64,000 nucleotides of DNA from Costus lasius (Eukaryota; Streptophyta; Magnoliopsida; Zingiberales; Costaceae): NCBI GenBank assembly GCA_027563935.2, contig CM050446.2, positions 109,162,499 to 109,226,498 of the forward strand, given 5' to 3'. Positions within the stretch are counted from its first letter, which is position 1, and every line of letters starts with the position of its first letter. Positions 34,165 to 45,336 of the stretch are shown here, piece after piece. Position numbers and translations under genes: made by a program. Under the pieces are notes generated by a model. That model searched no databases and was not told the origin of the DNA. It saw only the letters and a program-made list of their open reading frames with translations.

Positions 34165-35658
34165 TGATGCATCACATTTTGGTAGTGTTTTTCCGTTGTA
34201 ATTCGTGTCAAATCTAGGCTTATTTTAACACTTTTATACTCATTATAGCCTTATTTCCTTCATATCTTCGGAATCTTCACTTTTTGGCACTTTTATGGAA
34301 TTTCAGGTAAAAACACCCTTTTCGGACATATTTTGAAGATTCTGAGGCCATGGGATGATTTCTTGTGTGAAAACGAAGCCGCTCGTCAAATTTGAGCTCA
34401 TTCGGAGTTTGCCTGAGAATCACGGCCAGGTGGGGTTCACCATCCCAGTCGCCAGCCAGCGAAACTCACAGAGAGCATCACGGCCAGGTGAACCCAGCGG
34501 GGTTCACCAGAATTCCTTCAGGCCGAAAACAGTCCAGAGGACATCACAGCCAGGTGAACCCGGCGGAGTTCACTGCGCTTCTTTCAGCCGAACTCACAGA
34601 ATGAATCACAGCCAGGTGAACCCGGCGGGGTTCACCCGTGATTCTAATCCAGGCTCATGCGCGAGATCGACCTTTACTCAGTTTTTCCATGATTTCTCAC
34701 CCGTTTAGAGTCCGAATTTGGCAAGTGAGGTGTCTATGGAAAGCTCTTTCAGAGGCGAACGCATAGGATATAATATCCCTAAATTTTCCTGCCCTAATTA
34801 TCGAGTAATCACACAAGGAAGCGGCGGGGGCGGAAGAACACGATGCCGAGGCAATTTTTAGAGATTTTCGGAGATTGAGACACAAGATCCTCACGATTTC
34901 TTCAGGATTCCTTCGGCTCATCATCTCCTTCCTCTTAGATTCATTTCCTTGTACTTTTTCTTTCATTAAAAGAGAGATTTTGAGCGTTTCAATGATGATT
35001 GTAGTGTAAACCCTATTTTGGGGCTTGGTTGAAGCCCTTTGATGATTCTAATCGCAAACTTTGTATCTATTTTCGTTATTTGGAATAAATTGTGAGCATA
35101 TTTTACTTTGACATATTTATTTCATGATTTTACCTTGGCCGAGTATTTTCACGTGTTAGCCGTTACGATTCATATCGAGAGAAGGATCATAAAGGTGGAA
35201 TCTCTTAGTAAAACTTGCAAGACCTCGACACGAGAGTGCTTGGTCTTCGCTCGAGGATCTCACAGTCTGCCATAGAACTCATTGGGTTCGTCTTAGAATA
35301 ATCTACCGCGAGAGTAGGAGGTCGGTCTAAGATGAACACCAGGGTGTACACTCGAGAGAGGGCATCTTGTACCCTAGGGCTAGTCTCCTTGTGCAAAACC
35401 AATAAACCAAATAATTAATATCTTTCTTGTGTGATTAAGATTATCATTGTGGTGGAAATCATAGCCCTGATATCTCTCTCATATTTGACCTCTACCGACG
35501 TAGTTGCAATTGCTTGTTTTCGATTTCTGTCTTCAAAACCCAATTTCGATTCGCCTAGCTATTAGGACTCGGATTTTCTGGTATTCAACCATGTTCCCTG
35601 TGGGATTCGATATCTTTTATATTACTTCGACATAACCGTGCACTTGCGGAGCGTGTCA
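34165..35658 (+). repeat. Athila 3' LTR (1494 bp)
   Basis: TGATGCATCACATTTTGG to GGAGCGTGTCA. Aligns with 24138-25641 throughout. Palindrome positions: 34429-34442 (one arm deleted), 34487-34508, 34553-34574 (one arm mutated) and 34615-34636. Confidence 0.9.
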
Positions 35659-35875
35659 TTGAATTAATTAAATGCACAAGGACGTAAATGGAGGAATTGC
35701 ATGAGAGAATTTTAATAGAGAAAAGCATCAGGATATGGGTTCGCCTCTTGACTCCTCACTACTTAATAATCAAACTCCATTGTCGTAATCCTTATCCAGT
35801 TCAAGGGATTCGGACCCTGACGTCCAGGTCACTCCCACCGACGACCTTTTGGCCTGCCTAACGCATCTAAGACCC

Positions 35876-36180
35876 GCAAGTGAGTTTTCCTCCTAGAGAT
35901 ACTAATTGACAAACCTCACTTTGACAATTAGAGGCTCAAGCATCCCCTTCCGGGTAATGCAGGCACAGAGTACATGCAGATCAGATAAACCCCCAACCGT
36001 AGGGTTCTGACGCGTGGTCGGACTTTCATCTCCCCAACGCGTCTAAGACCCTCATGATCCCCGAAAGTGAGTATAGATCCACAAGCGAGTTTTTCCTCGT
36101 AGAGATACTGATTAACAAACCTCACTTTGGCAACCAAAGGCTCAAGCATTCCCTTACGGGTTATGCAGGCAAAGAGCACA
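35876..36180. repeat. Two-copy tandem duplication in solo LTR S2
   Basis: Two copies of a block with GTTTTTCCTCSTAGAGATACT, AACAAACCTCACTTTG, GGCTCAAGCAT and TATGCAGGCA, starting at about 35880 and 36074 (period about 195), diverged by roughly 15 percent by eye. Confidence 0.7.
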
Positions 36181-37225
36181 TAAACGGTTAAGTAAAAACT
36201 AGGGCATTTGGAGCAAGGCTATTACAACTAGTGAGTCATCAAAAGGTTCCCCCAAATCCTAATTTAGAACTTGACCTACAATGTTCATGATGAAAGCACA
36301 AACTATGACATTAAACATCTCATACATATGCAGGTTTATGTGGCAATTACAAGAGGAAGGGAAGATCTTATGATAATGTCCTAAGATTATACAAATAGTG
36401 CAGTAAATTGAATGTAAGCGCAAGATCTTTCTTACAAATTTATCCTTAGGGAGCTCACGCAACAAGTGTCTTCAATAGATGCAGATGCGCAACCCTTGTT
36501 TATCTCCTCCTCCCAAGCGCAACAGTCTCTACTCTCCCTCTACGTGCGATCTCCCCCCGCCCCCCCCCCCTTTGAAAATCCTCCTTTCGTCTCTTTTATC
36601 TCCTCTTCTCCTGATGGGCTCTCTTCTCTTCCCCATGCCCTACAAAGCCTGCTGCAAACCCTTATTCGAAAGAAATTTCTGCCAGCCTCCATGCCCTACA
36701 AATGCTGCCAGCCAACTTCTTACACGAAATCATCATTTCATGGTGGAATTTGGCCGCGCCCATTTGTCAATGGGGGAGAAAGGTCCTGAGTGCCCCTCAG
36801 CTCCCCTAGGGTTAGGTAGAAGAAACTTGGGTTAAAAATGTAGTTTTGAACAGGCGGGTTCACGATCTTGGGCGTGATTCTCATCGTGACCCGATTGTGA
36901 TTTGACAATTCCAACTTCAAGCACTGAATTGAGTCATGGACATGATTTTGATCGTGACCCGATCGTGATTTCCAACAAAGGTCTCATTGGATCTGAAAAC
37001 TTCTAGTTAGGATCATCTTGAATTAGAAGGAGCCCCTCTGCCATAAAAGTACTAGAATCCATCCTCTTTATGGTCATTTTGACCTGAAAATGTGAAAATA
37101 CCAAAAAAGGTGTAGATTCCATAGATGTAAAGTAATTAAGGCAATAATGAGGTAGAAAGCCTAGAAATGTAGATGATTTTGACTGTAACAGTACACTTGA
37201 AATGCTATACAAATCTATGTTAACA

Positions 37226-37854
37226 AAGGGGCGCCATGGGAACCGGTTGAATGGGGTCCGCCGAAGTTGAAGAGGGGCTCACGATGCCCACATAACGGTT
37301 AGGAGGCTGCGAAGACCGTTGTGAACATCGAACTTCATGCAAAATAGGACCCATCTTCACTATTGAGGCATTCACAGCCTGGCCGTGCTTGTGTTCATGG
37401 GCGTGAACGGATGGTCTGAAATCCACAGAATCGTTCATGGCCTGGTCGTGCGTCTTGTCACGGGTGTGACGGCAGGGACCGAATTCCACCGAACTCGTCA
37501 CAGCAGGTGCCACGGCCGTGCTGGTTGCCGTGATCGCGTTCCCGTTTTGGGTGGACCATGTCACAGTCGTGTTCTCTGTCATGGCCTGGCCGTGTTCAGT
37601 AGTCACGGCCATGTTCTCCATCACGACATGGCCGTGTTCGGTGGCAAGCTCACCAGTCTGGTCTGGAATCCTCGGTGTAGCATCGTTGAAACCTGGGGAG
37701 TCTTCCCAAGTGTCTTCCATGGGTGTTATATCACACCCAAATGTGTTCATGACTCCATCAATTCCCCCGGGGTGGGGAGAGTTCACCTCCAGAGAACAGG
37801 GCGCGGCTGCGTCTACGGAAGGGGCACCAGCGGACAGAGGTGCGTGGAACGGAA
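37226..37854 (-). pseudogene. G1 pol C-terminal extension reaching into the LTR
   Basis: Open on the minus strand from about 37854, across the likely polypurine region and LTR start (37735), to 37226, where S2 interrupts it. In the second LTR the matching frame goes on to a stop at 46047. It encodes repeats of EHGQAMTEN and HTRDKTHDQAMNDSVDFRPS type, then RYVGIVSPSS. It is one frameshift (near 37855) away from the integrase frame. CRM elements are known to encode part of the integrase tail in the 3' LTR; whether this is the same device is inference. Confidence 0.6.
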
Positions 37855-38790
37855 CAAGGTCAGCGTGTTGAAGACCAGGCTGATGAGGGAGTCCTCCAGC
37901 AGGTCGACGATGTAGGCATTGGCGCCGACCCTTCGTAGAACTGTGTAGGGCCCATCACAACGCGCATGTAACTTCCAAGTGGCTCGGGACCTCAGACGCT
38001 CAGGGTTGATCTGCACCATAACTTGCTCACCAACCTCAAAGTGATGTGGCCTACGACGTTCATTGGCCTCGGTTGCATACCGGGTATTGCTCAAGAAGAT
38101 TCGGCAACGAATTTCATCATGTAAACCCGCAAGATGTGATGCAAATGCATGCGTGGACTCGTGGATGGAAGGCAGAGGGTTGTGCCTAGGAGGGCCCAAA
38201 GGGATTTCCAAAAATGTCCCACAAACCGAGTGTCATAGTCGGACACTATGGTGAGGGGAAGGCCATGTAGGCGAATGATCTTCTTGACAAAGAGACGGGT
38301 GATGTGTGAGGTGTTGGCAGTTTTAGAATATGGCACGAAGTGTGCCATCTTGGAAAAGCAGTCCACGACAACAAAGATGGAGTCGTGGCACAAGGCCGAG
38401 CGGGACAAGCCAAGGACGAAGTCCATGCTAATATCAAGCCATGGACCGTGTGGGATCGGGAGGGGGGGTGTACAGCCCAGTGTTGGGCGGATGGGGCTTG
38501 ACACGTTGGCACGTGCCATAGTGGCGAACGACCCTATCTACATCCTTACGAAGAGTGGGCCAGAAGAACTGGTCTTCGGCCAAGTCAAGGGTCTTAACGC
38601 AGCCTTGGTGGCCGGTGGCACCGCCGGAGTGAAGCTCAATCAGGAGGTGCTCTCGCAAAGAGGACCGGGGAACACACAGGCGGTTCCCGAAGGTGAGGAA
38701 ACCGTCGTGGAGACGATAGGGGAGGTCCAGAGGATTGGAGGCGAGAAGGCACGCATAGATGGACCCGAAGTCAATCTGCATACTCATCAC
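37813..38790 (-). pseudogene. G1 integrase with catalytic-core deletion
   Basis: H2C2 finger region ([31 protein letters not shown]), core start ([46 protein letters not shown]). The frame then jumps at about 38177 to the C-terminal domain (RPHHFEVGEQVMVQINPERL, GPYTVLRRVGANAYIVDL). The block with the catalytic Glu (TDGQTE), still in G2 at 18025-18209, is gone. Inactive. Confidence 0.85.
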
Positions 38791-38799
38791 GGACGTGGT

Positions 38800-39417
38800 T
38801 CAAGGTAGGGATAGAAGTAGACAATACGCACAAGAGAGAACGGATGCGACTAAGGGCGTCGGCCACCACATATACTGTTGAAGGAACTCAACCGACTTCG
38901 CATGGCGAGGGACGAGCTTCTTCTGAGCATTAAGGTACGAGAGGGCCTGGTGGTCGCTGTAGTGGATAAACTCGGTATGTAAGAAGAGGTAGTGACGCCA
39001 TTGCCTAAGGGATTGGACAATAGCGTAAAACTCCTTATCATACGCAGAGTAACGTTGGCGCACTTCATTCAGCTTCTCGCTAAAGAATGCGACGGGGTGG
39101 CCATCTTGGCTAAGAGTGCCACCGATGCCGGTACCATAGGCATCGCAGGCGACCTTGAAAACCTTAGAAAAGTCAGGGAGTCGAAGGATAGGGGCTGAGG
39201 TTATAATGTCCTTAAGGGCGAGGAATGCATGTCTTGCTGCGGGGGTCCAAGCAAACTCTTCATGCTTAGTGTACGCAGTCATGGGGGCAGCGATGGTGTT
39301 GAACCCTTTGATGAAACAACTATAGAAGGCTGCGAGGCCGAGAAAGCTACGGACCTCGGTAACGGTTTCATGTTTGGGCCATTGGCTAATGGCGTCAATC
39401 TTGGCAGGGTCGACCAT
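38800..39417 (-). pseudogene. G1 RNase H
   Basis: The connection domain (VRSFLGLAAFYSCFIKGFNTI) leads into RNase H (FKVACDAYGTGIGGTLSQDG, FSEKLNEVRQRYSAYDKEFY, FIHYSDHQALSYLNAQKKLV). A deletion after FLQQYM, relative to G2, loses the last block before ADALSRV. Confidence 0.85.
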
Positions 39418-39474
39418 GAGGCCCTGGTCGGAGACTATGAAACCTAGGAACTGAACCTGAGTAGTCAGGAAGGC

Positions 39475-40264
39475 TCACTTCTTCGCGTTAAGGAACAAGC
39501 GTTCCTTCCACAGCATGTCAAACATCAAACGAAGATGCTCGAGGTGTTGGTCACGAGTGCGGCTGTATATGAGTATGTCGTCAAAGTAGACGACCAGAAA
39601 TTTCCCCATGTATGGCTGGAGAACCTGACTCATAAGGCGCATGAAGGTGGACAGGGCGTTGGTGAGGCCAAAAGGCATCACAAGCCACTCATAGAGTCCG
39701 TCCTTCGTCTTGAAGGCCGTCTTCCACTCGTCCCCCTCGCGGATGCGGACTTGGTGGTAGCCGCTCCGAAGGTCAAGTTTATTGAACCAACATGACTCGG
39801 AAATAAGATCAAGCATATCGTCTAGTCACGGGATGGGAAACCAGTATTTGACGGTTATGCAATTGATTGCCCGGCAATCAATGCACATCCGCCATGATCC
39901 ATCCTTCTTAGGGGTAAGAAGGGCGCGACAACCCCGCGCAGGGGCTAAGGCTTTCACGGATGAAGCCTGAGGTCATCGACTTGCCTCTTGAGCTCCGTGT
40001 GCTTAGTGGGATTGAGGCGGTGGTGAGGCAAGTTGGGCAAAGACGCCCCGGGGATAAGATTGATGACATGCTGGATGTCACAATCCGGTGGGAGTCTGGT
40101 CGGAAGGTTAGCGGGGGAGATGTCCAAAACTCGGTCAAGAGGGCTCCAACTTCCTCAGGCACCGCGGGTGCCGAAGGGGAAGGATCGCAGGAAACCTTGC
40201 GGACCATGAGCGCGTAAACCACCTTGGTCTCATGGGCCTCGTGGACAAGGGAACCAAGCAGCAC
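39475..40264 (-). pseudogene. G1 reverse transcriptase
   Basis: [40 protein letters not shown] and the catalytic box [11 protein letters not shown] are visible. The upstream fingers (39908-40264) are in another frame, and the stop near 39820 separates them. Palm aspartates are intact but the gene is broken. Confidence 0.85.
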
Positions 40265-40359
40265 GAGGGCAATCGGTTTGGGAGCTGGCGGGGCTAGCTG
40301 AGTAGGAGTGATGAGGCCTTCGGAGGTGGGGGCTCACAACTCCTTAGGTGGAGCCAGAG

Positions 40360-41700
40360 TCAAACAGATTTTATGCCCCCCATGCTGGAAGACTTAAGTG
40401 TTGGAGCGTCCATAGTGGACGATGTCACGGTCATAGAGCCACGGACGGCCGAGGAGGACATGGGTGACGTCCATGGAAGCGACATTGCACCACACCTTGT
40501 CATTGTAGTCACCGAAGTAGATGGGAACTTGGCAGCGGTGGCTGTAGGGATGGCAGCGGGTCGGGTACCCACATTTTTTGCACTACCCATAACCGAACCT
40601 GAATATTTTCTATACTACCCGTACCCGATTAACTACCCGAGTTTTTTTTCACACCCCTACCCGAACCCGACCCTAATAAAATTTTCATTACCCAAGTACC
40701 CAAACCCTATAAATACCCATGACCAAAATTTTTAGATAATAAAAATACTTAATAACCTGAATAAAAATCAGGTACCCGCCATATCAAAACCCTATTAATA
40801 TATTTAATGATTATATAAAAAATAAAAAAATCTAAATCTAAATCTAATTTAGGTTTCTCGTTTGGTGAACGAGACGACTCTAATGCTCCAACCGTGACAT
40901 CGTCCAGCGACAGCGACGACTCCATGTGCAGCGATGGTGATGGCTCCATGTGCGGCGACGACAGCGGTCTCGTGGCGACGACAGCGGTCTCGTGGAGATG
41001 GCGATGGCGGATGGCTCGGAACTATGGATGATGGTGACGGCTGCGACCTCTCAGCGACAGCAACGAGTGGCGATGGTGTACAAGATGGTGGCAACGGCAG
41101 CGACGAGATGGCGGCGACGACGATGACGAGTTGGCGACAACAGCGGTCTCGTGCAGACGGCGACGGCGGCTGGCTCACAGCGATGGACGATGGCGACAGC
41201 TGCGAGCTCTCAGCGACAGCGATGAGTGGCGATGGTGGCAACGGCAGCGATGAAATCGGGTGGTGGCAAGCGTAGATCTAGGGTTTTTCCATTTTTGAGA
41301 TGGGAGACGGCGAGACTCGCGAGAGCGAGAGGAGAAGAGTTTCAATTTTAGGATTTGAGTAGGTGGAATCGTGGATTGGTAATAGGGTAAATAGTTATTG
41401 GGTTAATGGGTTTAGGGTTAGTGGGTATAAGGTTAGAGGGTTAGTAATAGTTAATTAGTTATATTTTATATTTGTAAGTATATATATGTACCCGATTGTC
41501 TATAAACGGGTTCGGATAGGGCGGGTACCCGCGAAATACCTACCCAGCTGCCATCCCTAGGTGGGTGACGGGGAGGCTAGTGGCATCAACCCAAGCAATC
41601 GAGTACGGCTTGGGGTGTGGTTCTATGGGGAAATCGAAACGGGTGACCGCGGATCGCGTCACGACATTGAGGCTGCTACCTACATCGATCCCGATCTTGC
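40360..41700 (-). pseudogene. G1 aspartic protease, split by an hAT MITE
   Basis: The N-terminal half (41560-41700 and upstream) has IDVGSSLNVVTRSAV, close to the retropepsin active site, then PKPYSIAWVDATSLPVTH. The 40545-41559 MITE interrupts at that point. The C-terminal half (DVTHVLLG-like block) follows at 40360-40544. G2 shows the uninterrupted gene. Confidence 0.8.
40545..41559. mobile_element. Non-autonomous hAT element (1015 bp)
   Basis: Terminal inverted repeats TAGGGATGGCAGC at both ends, followed by GGGTACCC-type subterminal repeats. 8-bp duplication GGTGGCTG at 40537-40544 and GGTGGGTG at 41560-41567 (7 of 8 identical). G2 has the empty site at 21361-21368. 8-bp duplications and TAGGG termini are hallmarks of hAT. 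The centre (40900-41260) is GATGGCGAC-type repeat; no transposase. Confidence 0.9.
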
Positions 41701-44700
41701 ATAAGTACTTATTACACTTAATGTAATTGTAGAAGATACTCGTGTGCTTCCAATCCTCGGACGGAGGGGGTGAGTAGACAAGGGTGCAATGCACGACCGC
41801 CATGGTGGGTCGTGGGCTCGTCTCGTCATCCGAGGAACATTGGGGCCCAACATCTTGAGCCACAGGAGGGCCGCGAGGGACGTGGGGCTGATAGTCGCGA
41901 ACTGGGGTGGGCTGAGGTGCGGATTGCTTGGGCGCAATGTGCAAGGATCGACGCGGGCAATCCCTATTGAAGTGACCAGTTTAGCCGTAGTGGCGGCAAA
42001 GGCCAGGTGGGACAACGGCGAGAGGGGCCTTACCCTTCTCGTCTCAAGTTAGGCGAGGGCGAGGTGCCTCACGGGGTGCATCTCTGGGTGGTCGGCGAGG
42101 ACCAACATGGGTCGGACGAGGTGGTACCTCGAAGAGAGGAGGCTGGCCTGGCGCCAGAGGCGCATAGACAAGTCGGTGCACCAGCAAAGACTCGATGCGA
42201 TGGGTGCGCAACCGCAGGTCTTGCTCAATCTCGTGAGCATGATGGAGGACGAGGATGATCGTGTCTAGACCGTAGGTGGGCAGCGCACGCCGGATCTCCT
42301 CACGGAGACCATTCTGGAAGCGGGAAAGGGTGAACGTGGGGTCCTCCTTAAGATTATAGCGGATGCTGAGCTCGTCGAAGCGAGTGTGATACTCGTCGAC
42401 GGAGTTGGATCCCTGGGTAATGGCGCAAAATGAGTCAAGAAGACACTGACGGTATGTGGGAGGCACATACTTCACCTTAAGGCGGTAGCACATCTCCGCC
42501 CATCGAGTAATGGGGGGAAGATGCTAATCGACTAATTGACGCTCTATGTTCGTCCAATACAACCGAGCAGAGCCAGTGAGGAGGAGACGAACGTAGCTGA
42601 CCTTAAGTTGGTCGGACATGGCACTCCACTCGAAATAATTATCTACAGCGGCGGCCCAATCGAGGAAATCATGGGGGTCCAGGCTGCCGTTAAAGATCGG
42701 CGAGTCAACGCGCGTGAGTCGGCAGATCTCGTCATCCTTGGGCTACGCAAAGTGGGGCGACGTGGGGGGAGGCGCATCGTTTTGCTTCCCAGGCAGAGCC
42801 AACGAAGGGGGAATGATGGGGGCAAGGACCACGAACCACGAAGGTACAAGTAGAGCATACGACTACCCTAGATGAAGGCTCAGAAGTTCGTGAATAAGCT
42901 AGCAAGACTCACTCCTAAAGCTAGCTAAATAATTGGGAAATACTACTTAAATCAATTCAAGATGATGGTCAAGATATTCAAGCTCAACAAGTGCCGCTTT
43001 CCACACATCAAGACTTGCATATGCGTCAACCCCATCCAGACATCCATATGCGATTCAAATCTGCCAATCAAGGATCTCATCCAACGTTCATCAAGGGTTA
43101 AATATTCTCATAACGACTTGCATCAAATCTCCAACAACCTGCATCCACGCTAAAGGAAACAAGGCATGCGATTATTCTCAACCAGCCAATTGCATATTTC
43201 GTCAACTGCCAACCAAGCGCATCTTCATCGGTGCAAATAAGGAACCCTCAACGTCTCCTTGCCATCTCTCTCGATCAGCCCACAAGGAAAGAGCTGCAAC
43301 GTTTACCCTCGTTGAGCTCTCAAGGAATCTTCAACATTCCTCCCAGCTGATGAAAAAAAGGAAAGCTCAACGTTCCGCTGCTATCAACTCTCGCTATATG
43401 TATCGCACGCATCATTGTAATTGGTAGACTTGTTGAATGAACGAAATAGTTTTTCTTCCAATGGAATCGGATGTTTCCTATCCTTTTCTAGTCTGAGGTG
43501 CTTGTGTCACCTAGCTTTCCTCTCTTCTCCTCTTCTCCTTCTAACTTTCCTGCTCCTCTCCAATATCGCGCACGCTTCAGCCAACTTTCACATTTCCGAA
43601 ACTTTGTGAGCACGCCGCCGACGATCCGCTGGTCCGATCCTCACAAGATTTCGAACATCCCTCTTCCTCTCCAAGACAAAGCTTCAGCCGCCGGCATCCA
43701 TCAATCCGCCGCTCGGATTGCCGGAATCGAAACTTCCGTTCAACTCCCTTGTTTCCGCCTGCCTTCCGCCCTAGTTCCGCCTTCCAGCACCGTTCTGCTC
43801 CGACCAGCCACCAATCGCCCTCAAACTCTGGCCACCACTTCGCCATCGTCAGAGGGACCTCCAATCGTAACAGGCCGGGCGATCGTAGACCACCGGAAGA
43901 ACGCCGGCCAACTTTGCTCTGCGCTCGTGTTTCCCCTGTTTCCGCCATGCTCCCTCCTCATACCCGCCTTTCCTCGTTGCCCTCCTCCATCCAGCCATCT
44001 TTCACCGCCAAACTCCGGACACGACCTCTACTCTACCATTTCATCTTCCAGTTGTAGCAGGTTCCAGGATTGCGCACCACCGGCAGAACGGCGACCGCCC
44101 CTACTTCACGCGCATATTTTTTTGTTCTAACAGAACAGTTGCTCCTCCGCCTGTACCAGTTCCCGTCGCCATTCTCGCCCCGATCCACCTCTGTCCGCTG
44201 GTGCTCCGACGACATCAACACCACCCCGTCCTTCCCAATATCGCCGACGAATACCAAAGCTCGATTGTCCTTGATCGACACAATTCTCGACTGCCTATTT
44301 CAGATACCCTCTGTTTTCTTTTCTGCTGCTAAGTTTTCCTGCCTCGTTAATCTGATTAGTGTATTTTATACAGGTACTTTAAACAATGGGCACCACCAAA
44401 ATCTTGATCTTCGACGTCAATAGGAAGAACTAACCTTGCTCTAATAGATGGATAAGTCGATCCAACTGAAGCGACAATGGATCAACTAGAAACACATAGC
44501 ATCTTTTCTTATCTGAATAACTTCTGTAAATATTTTTATGTACTAATCTGAGTATCACTTTTGTCGCAGGTATTTTAAGAAGTCGGGCAAAGAAAACACT
44601 TCATTTTGTGCATGACTGAAAAGACCAAACCTTGTTCCATCATCCAAAACAATTGGTTCGAATCCAAGTCCAACCAATCACTCTGGAGGCCATGGCAACA

Positions 44701-45219
44701 TTTGCATTCTGATAAAATTCTACATTGTCTTAAATTTCCGATTTGACTAGCTATTTTGTTGCAAACATTCTACTTGCCTGATAGTTCTTTGCTCTCCAAG
44801 TTTTATACATTCTATAAGAACTAGTTTAATTCTACAAGGTGGTTTAGTCAGTTATAATTTTGGATCTTTGGAACCTATTATAAGGCATATCAACTTTTCG
44901 TAACTCATTAATTTTCTTGCCTGGATATCTGGCTGTTGATCTTTATGTACCATTTTCTGCTTTACTCATCACATGTCTCCACCCCACATCAGGGAACGCT
45001 AAGCAAGGGTCGGCCCTCAGCGGGCTTAGACTAGAGTTCAACCACACTGTCCGTAAGATCCTGGACCGACGTCATAAGGCACTCAAGCACCAATTCCTTC
45101 GCCTCAAAGCGTATGGACAGAGACTCTACCGATTCTACTCTAGACGGAGTACCTTCCTCATTTGTGACGGGCACCGGAGGGGTGGGGTTTTGGTAAGGGG
45201 CTCCTGATCTAGTGGTCAT
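41701..45219 (-). pseudogene. G1 gag, split by a 2.2-kb insert
   Basis: Start ATG 45219-45217 (MTTRSGAPYQNP), with the N-terminal coiled-coil part at 44995-45219. The gene resumes at 42815 with the gag domain (SVDEYHTRFDELSIRYNLKE, FQNGLREEIRRALPTYGLD) and a Pro-rich tail. The knuckle region near 41970 is decayed. G2 gives the continuous version. Confidence 0.8.
42816..44990. mobile_element. Unclassified 2.2-kb insert in G1 gag
   Basis: Absent from G2, where GGGGGAATGC (22691-22700) is continuous. Flanks are GGGGAATG (42808-42815) and AGGGAACG (44991-44998), an imperfect 8-bp match. The ends are TGGGGGCAAGG and ACCCCACATC. The inside has a CTATATGTA box near 43395 and a TTGTAATTGG...GAATGAACGAAAT block near 43418-43447, similar to the R region of an LTR. 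No transposase or pol. Either a solo LTR or an hAT-like non-autonomous element. Confidence 0.5.
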
Positions 45220-45320
45220 GATATATATAATGCAGAATGTATGTTGAAATAAAACCGTGAAAACCGATATGGAATGTAGTGAAGAGATCGGCGGAGCTAG
45301 ACAAGAGTTAGCTCAACCTC

Positions 45321-45332
45321 GCTCTGATACCA
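45321..45332 (-). promoter_or_regulatory. Primer binding site, tRNA-iMet (G1)
   Basis: The minus strand reads TGGTATCAGAGC, four bases from the LTR at 45337. Confidence 0.9.
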
Positions 45333-45336
45333 AATT

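Larger units (their letters stand above)
24138..35658 (+). mobile_element. Full-length, internally deleted Athila element (11.5 kb)
   Basis: 5' LTR 24138-25641, 3' LTR 34165-35658. TSD TTGAA at 24133-24137 and 35659-35663. tRNA-Asp primer site, gag, protease fused to the integrase tail, then an env-like ORF split by solo LTR S1. RT, RNase H and integrase core are absent. The LTRs differ at about 7 of the first 240 bases by eye, so it is younger than the A2 insertion. It depends on other copies for mobility (inference). Confidence 0.9.
23985..37225 (-). mobile_element. Solo LTR S2 (about 1715 bp) holding the Athila element
   Basis: LTR parts are 23985-24137 and 35664-37225. TSD AAGGG at 23980-23984 and 37226-37230. 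The plus strand begins TGATAAGCCC and ends GTTAACA. The second G LTR has the empty site near 46190-46200 (GGGAAGGGGCACC). No primer site or coding DNA belongs to it, so it is a solo LTR. The AAGTGCACGG and ATCGATCCCAC blocks near 24020-24060 mark it as Athila/Tat-type, minus strand. Confidence 0.85.
23038..37735 (-). repeat. Shared G LTR, interrupted (about 1452 bp of LTR)
   Basis: Parts: 23038-23984 and 37231-37735. The plus strand opens TGACGCAGCGGACG and closes GTTATATCACA; the 45337-46829 LTR aligns throughout. G2 PBS lies at its low edge and the end of G1 pol at its high edge, so it is both the 5' LTR of G2 and the 3' LTR of G1. An inserted solo LTR (S2, AAGGG duplication) carrying the Athila element fills the middle. 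Confidence 0.8.

Noticed and set aside
40934..41275. Gly/Asp/Thr-rich frames in the hAT MITE core
   Set aside because: Product of the GATGGCGAC-type repeat; no domain; both strands open.
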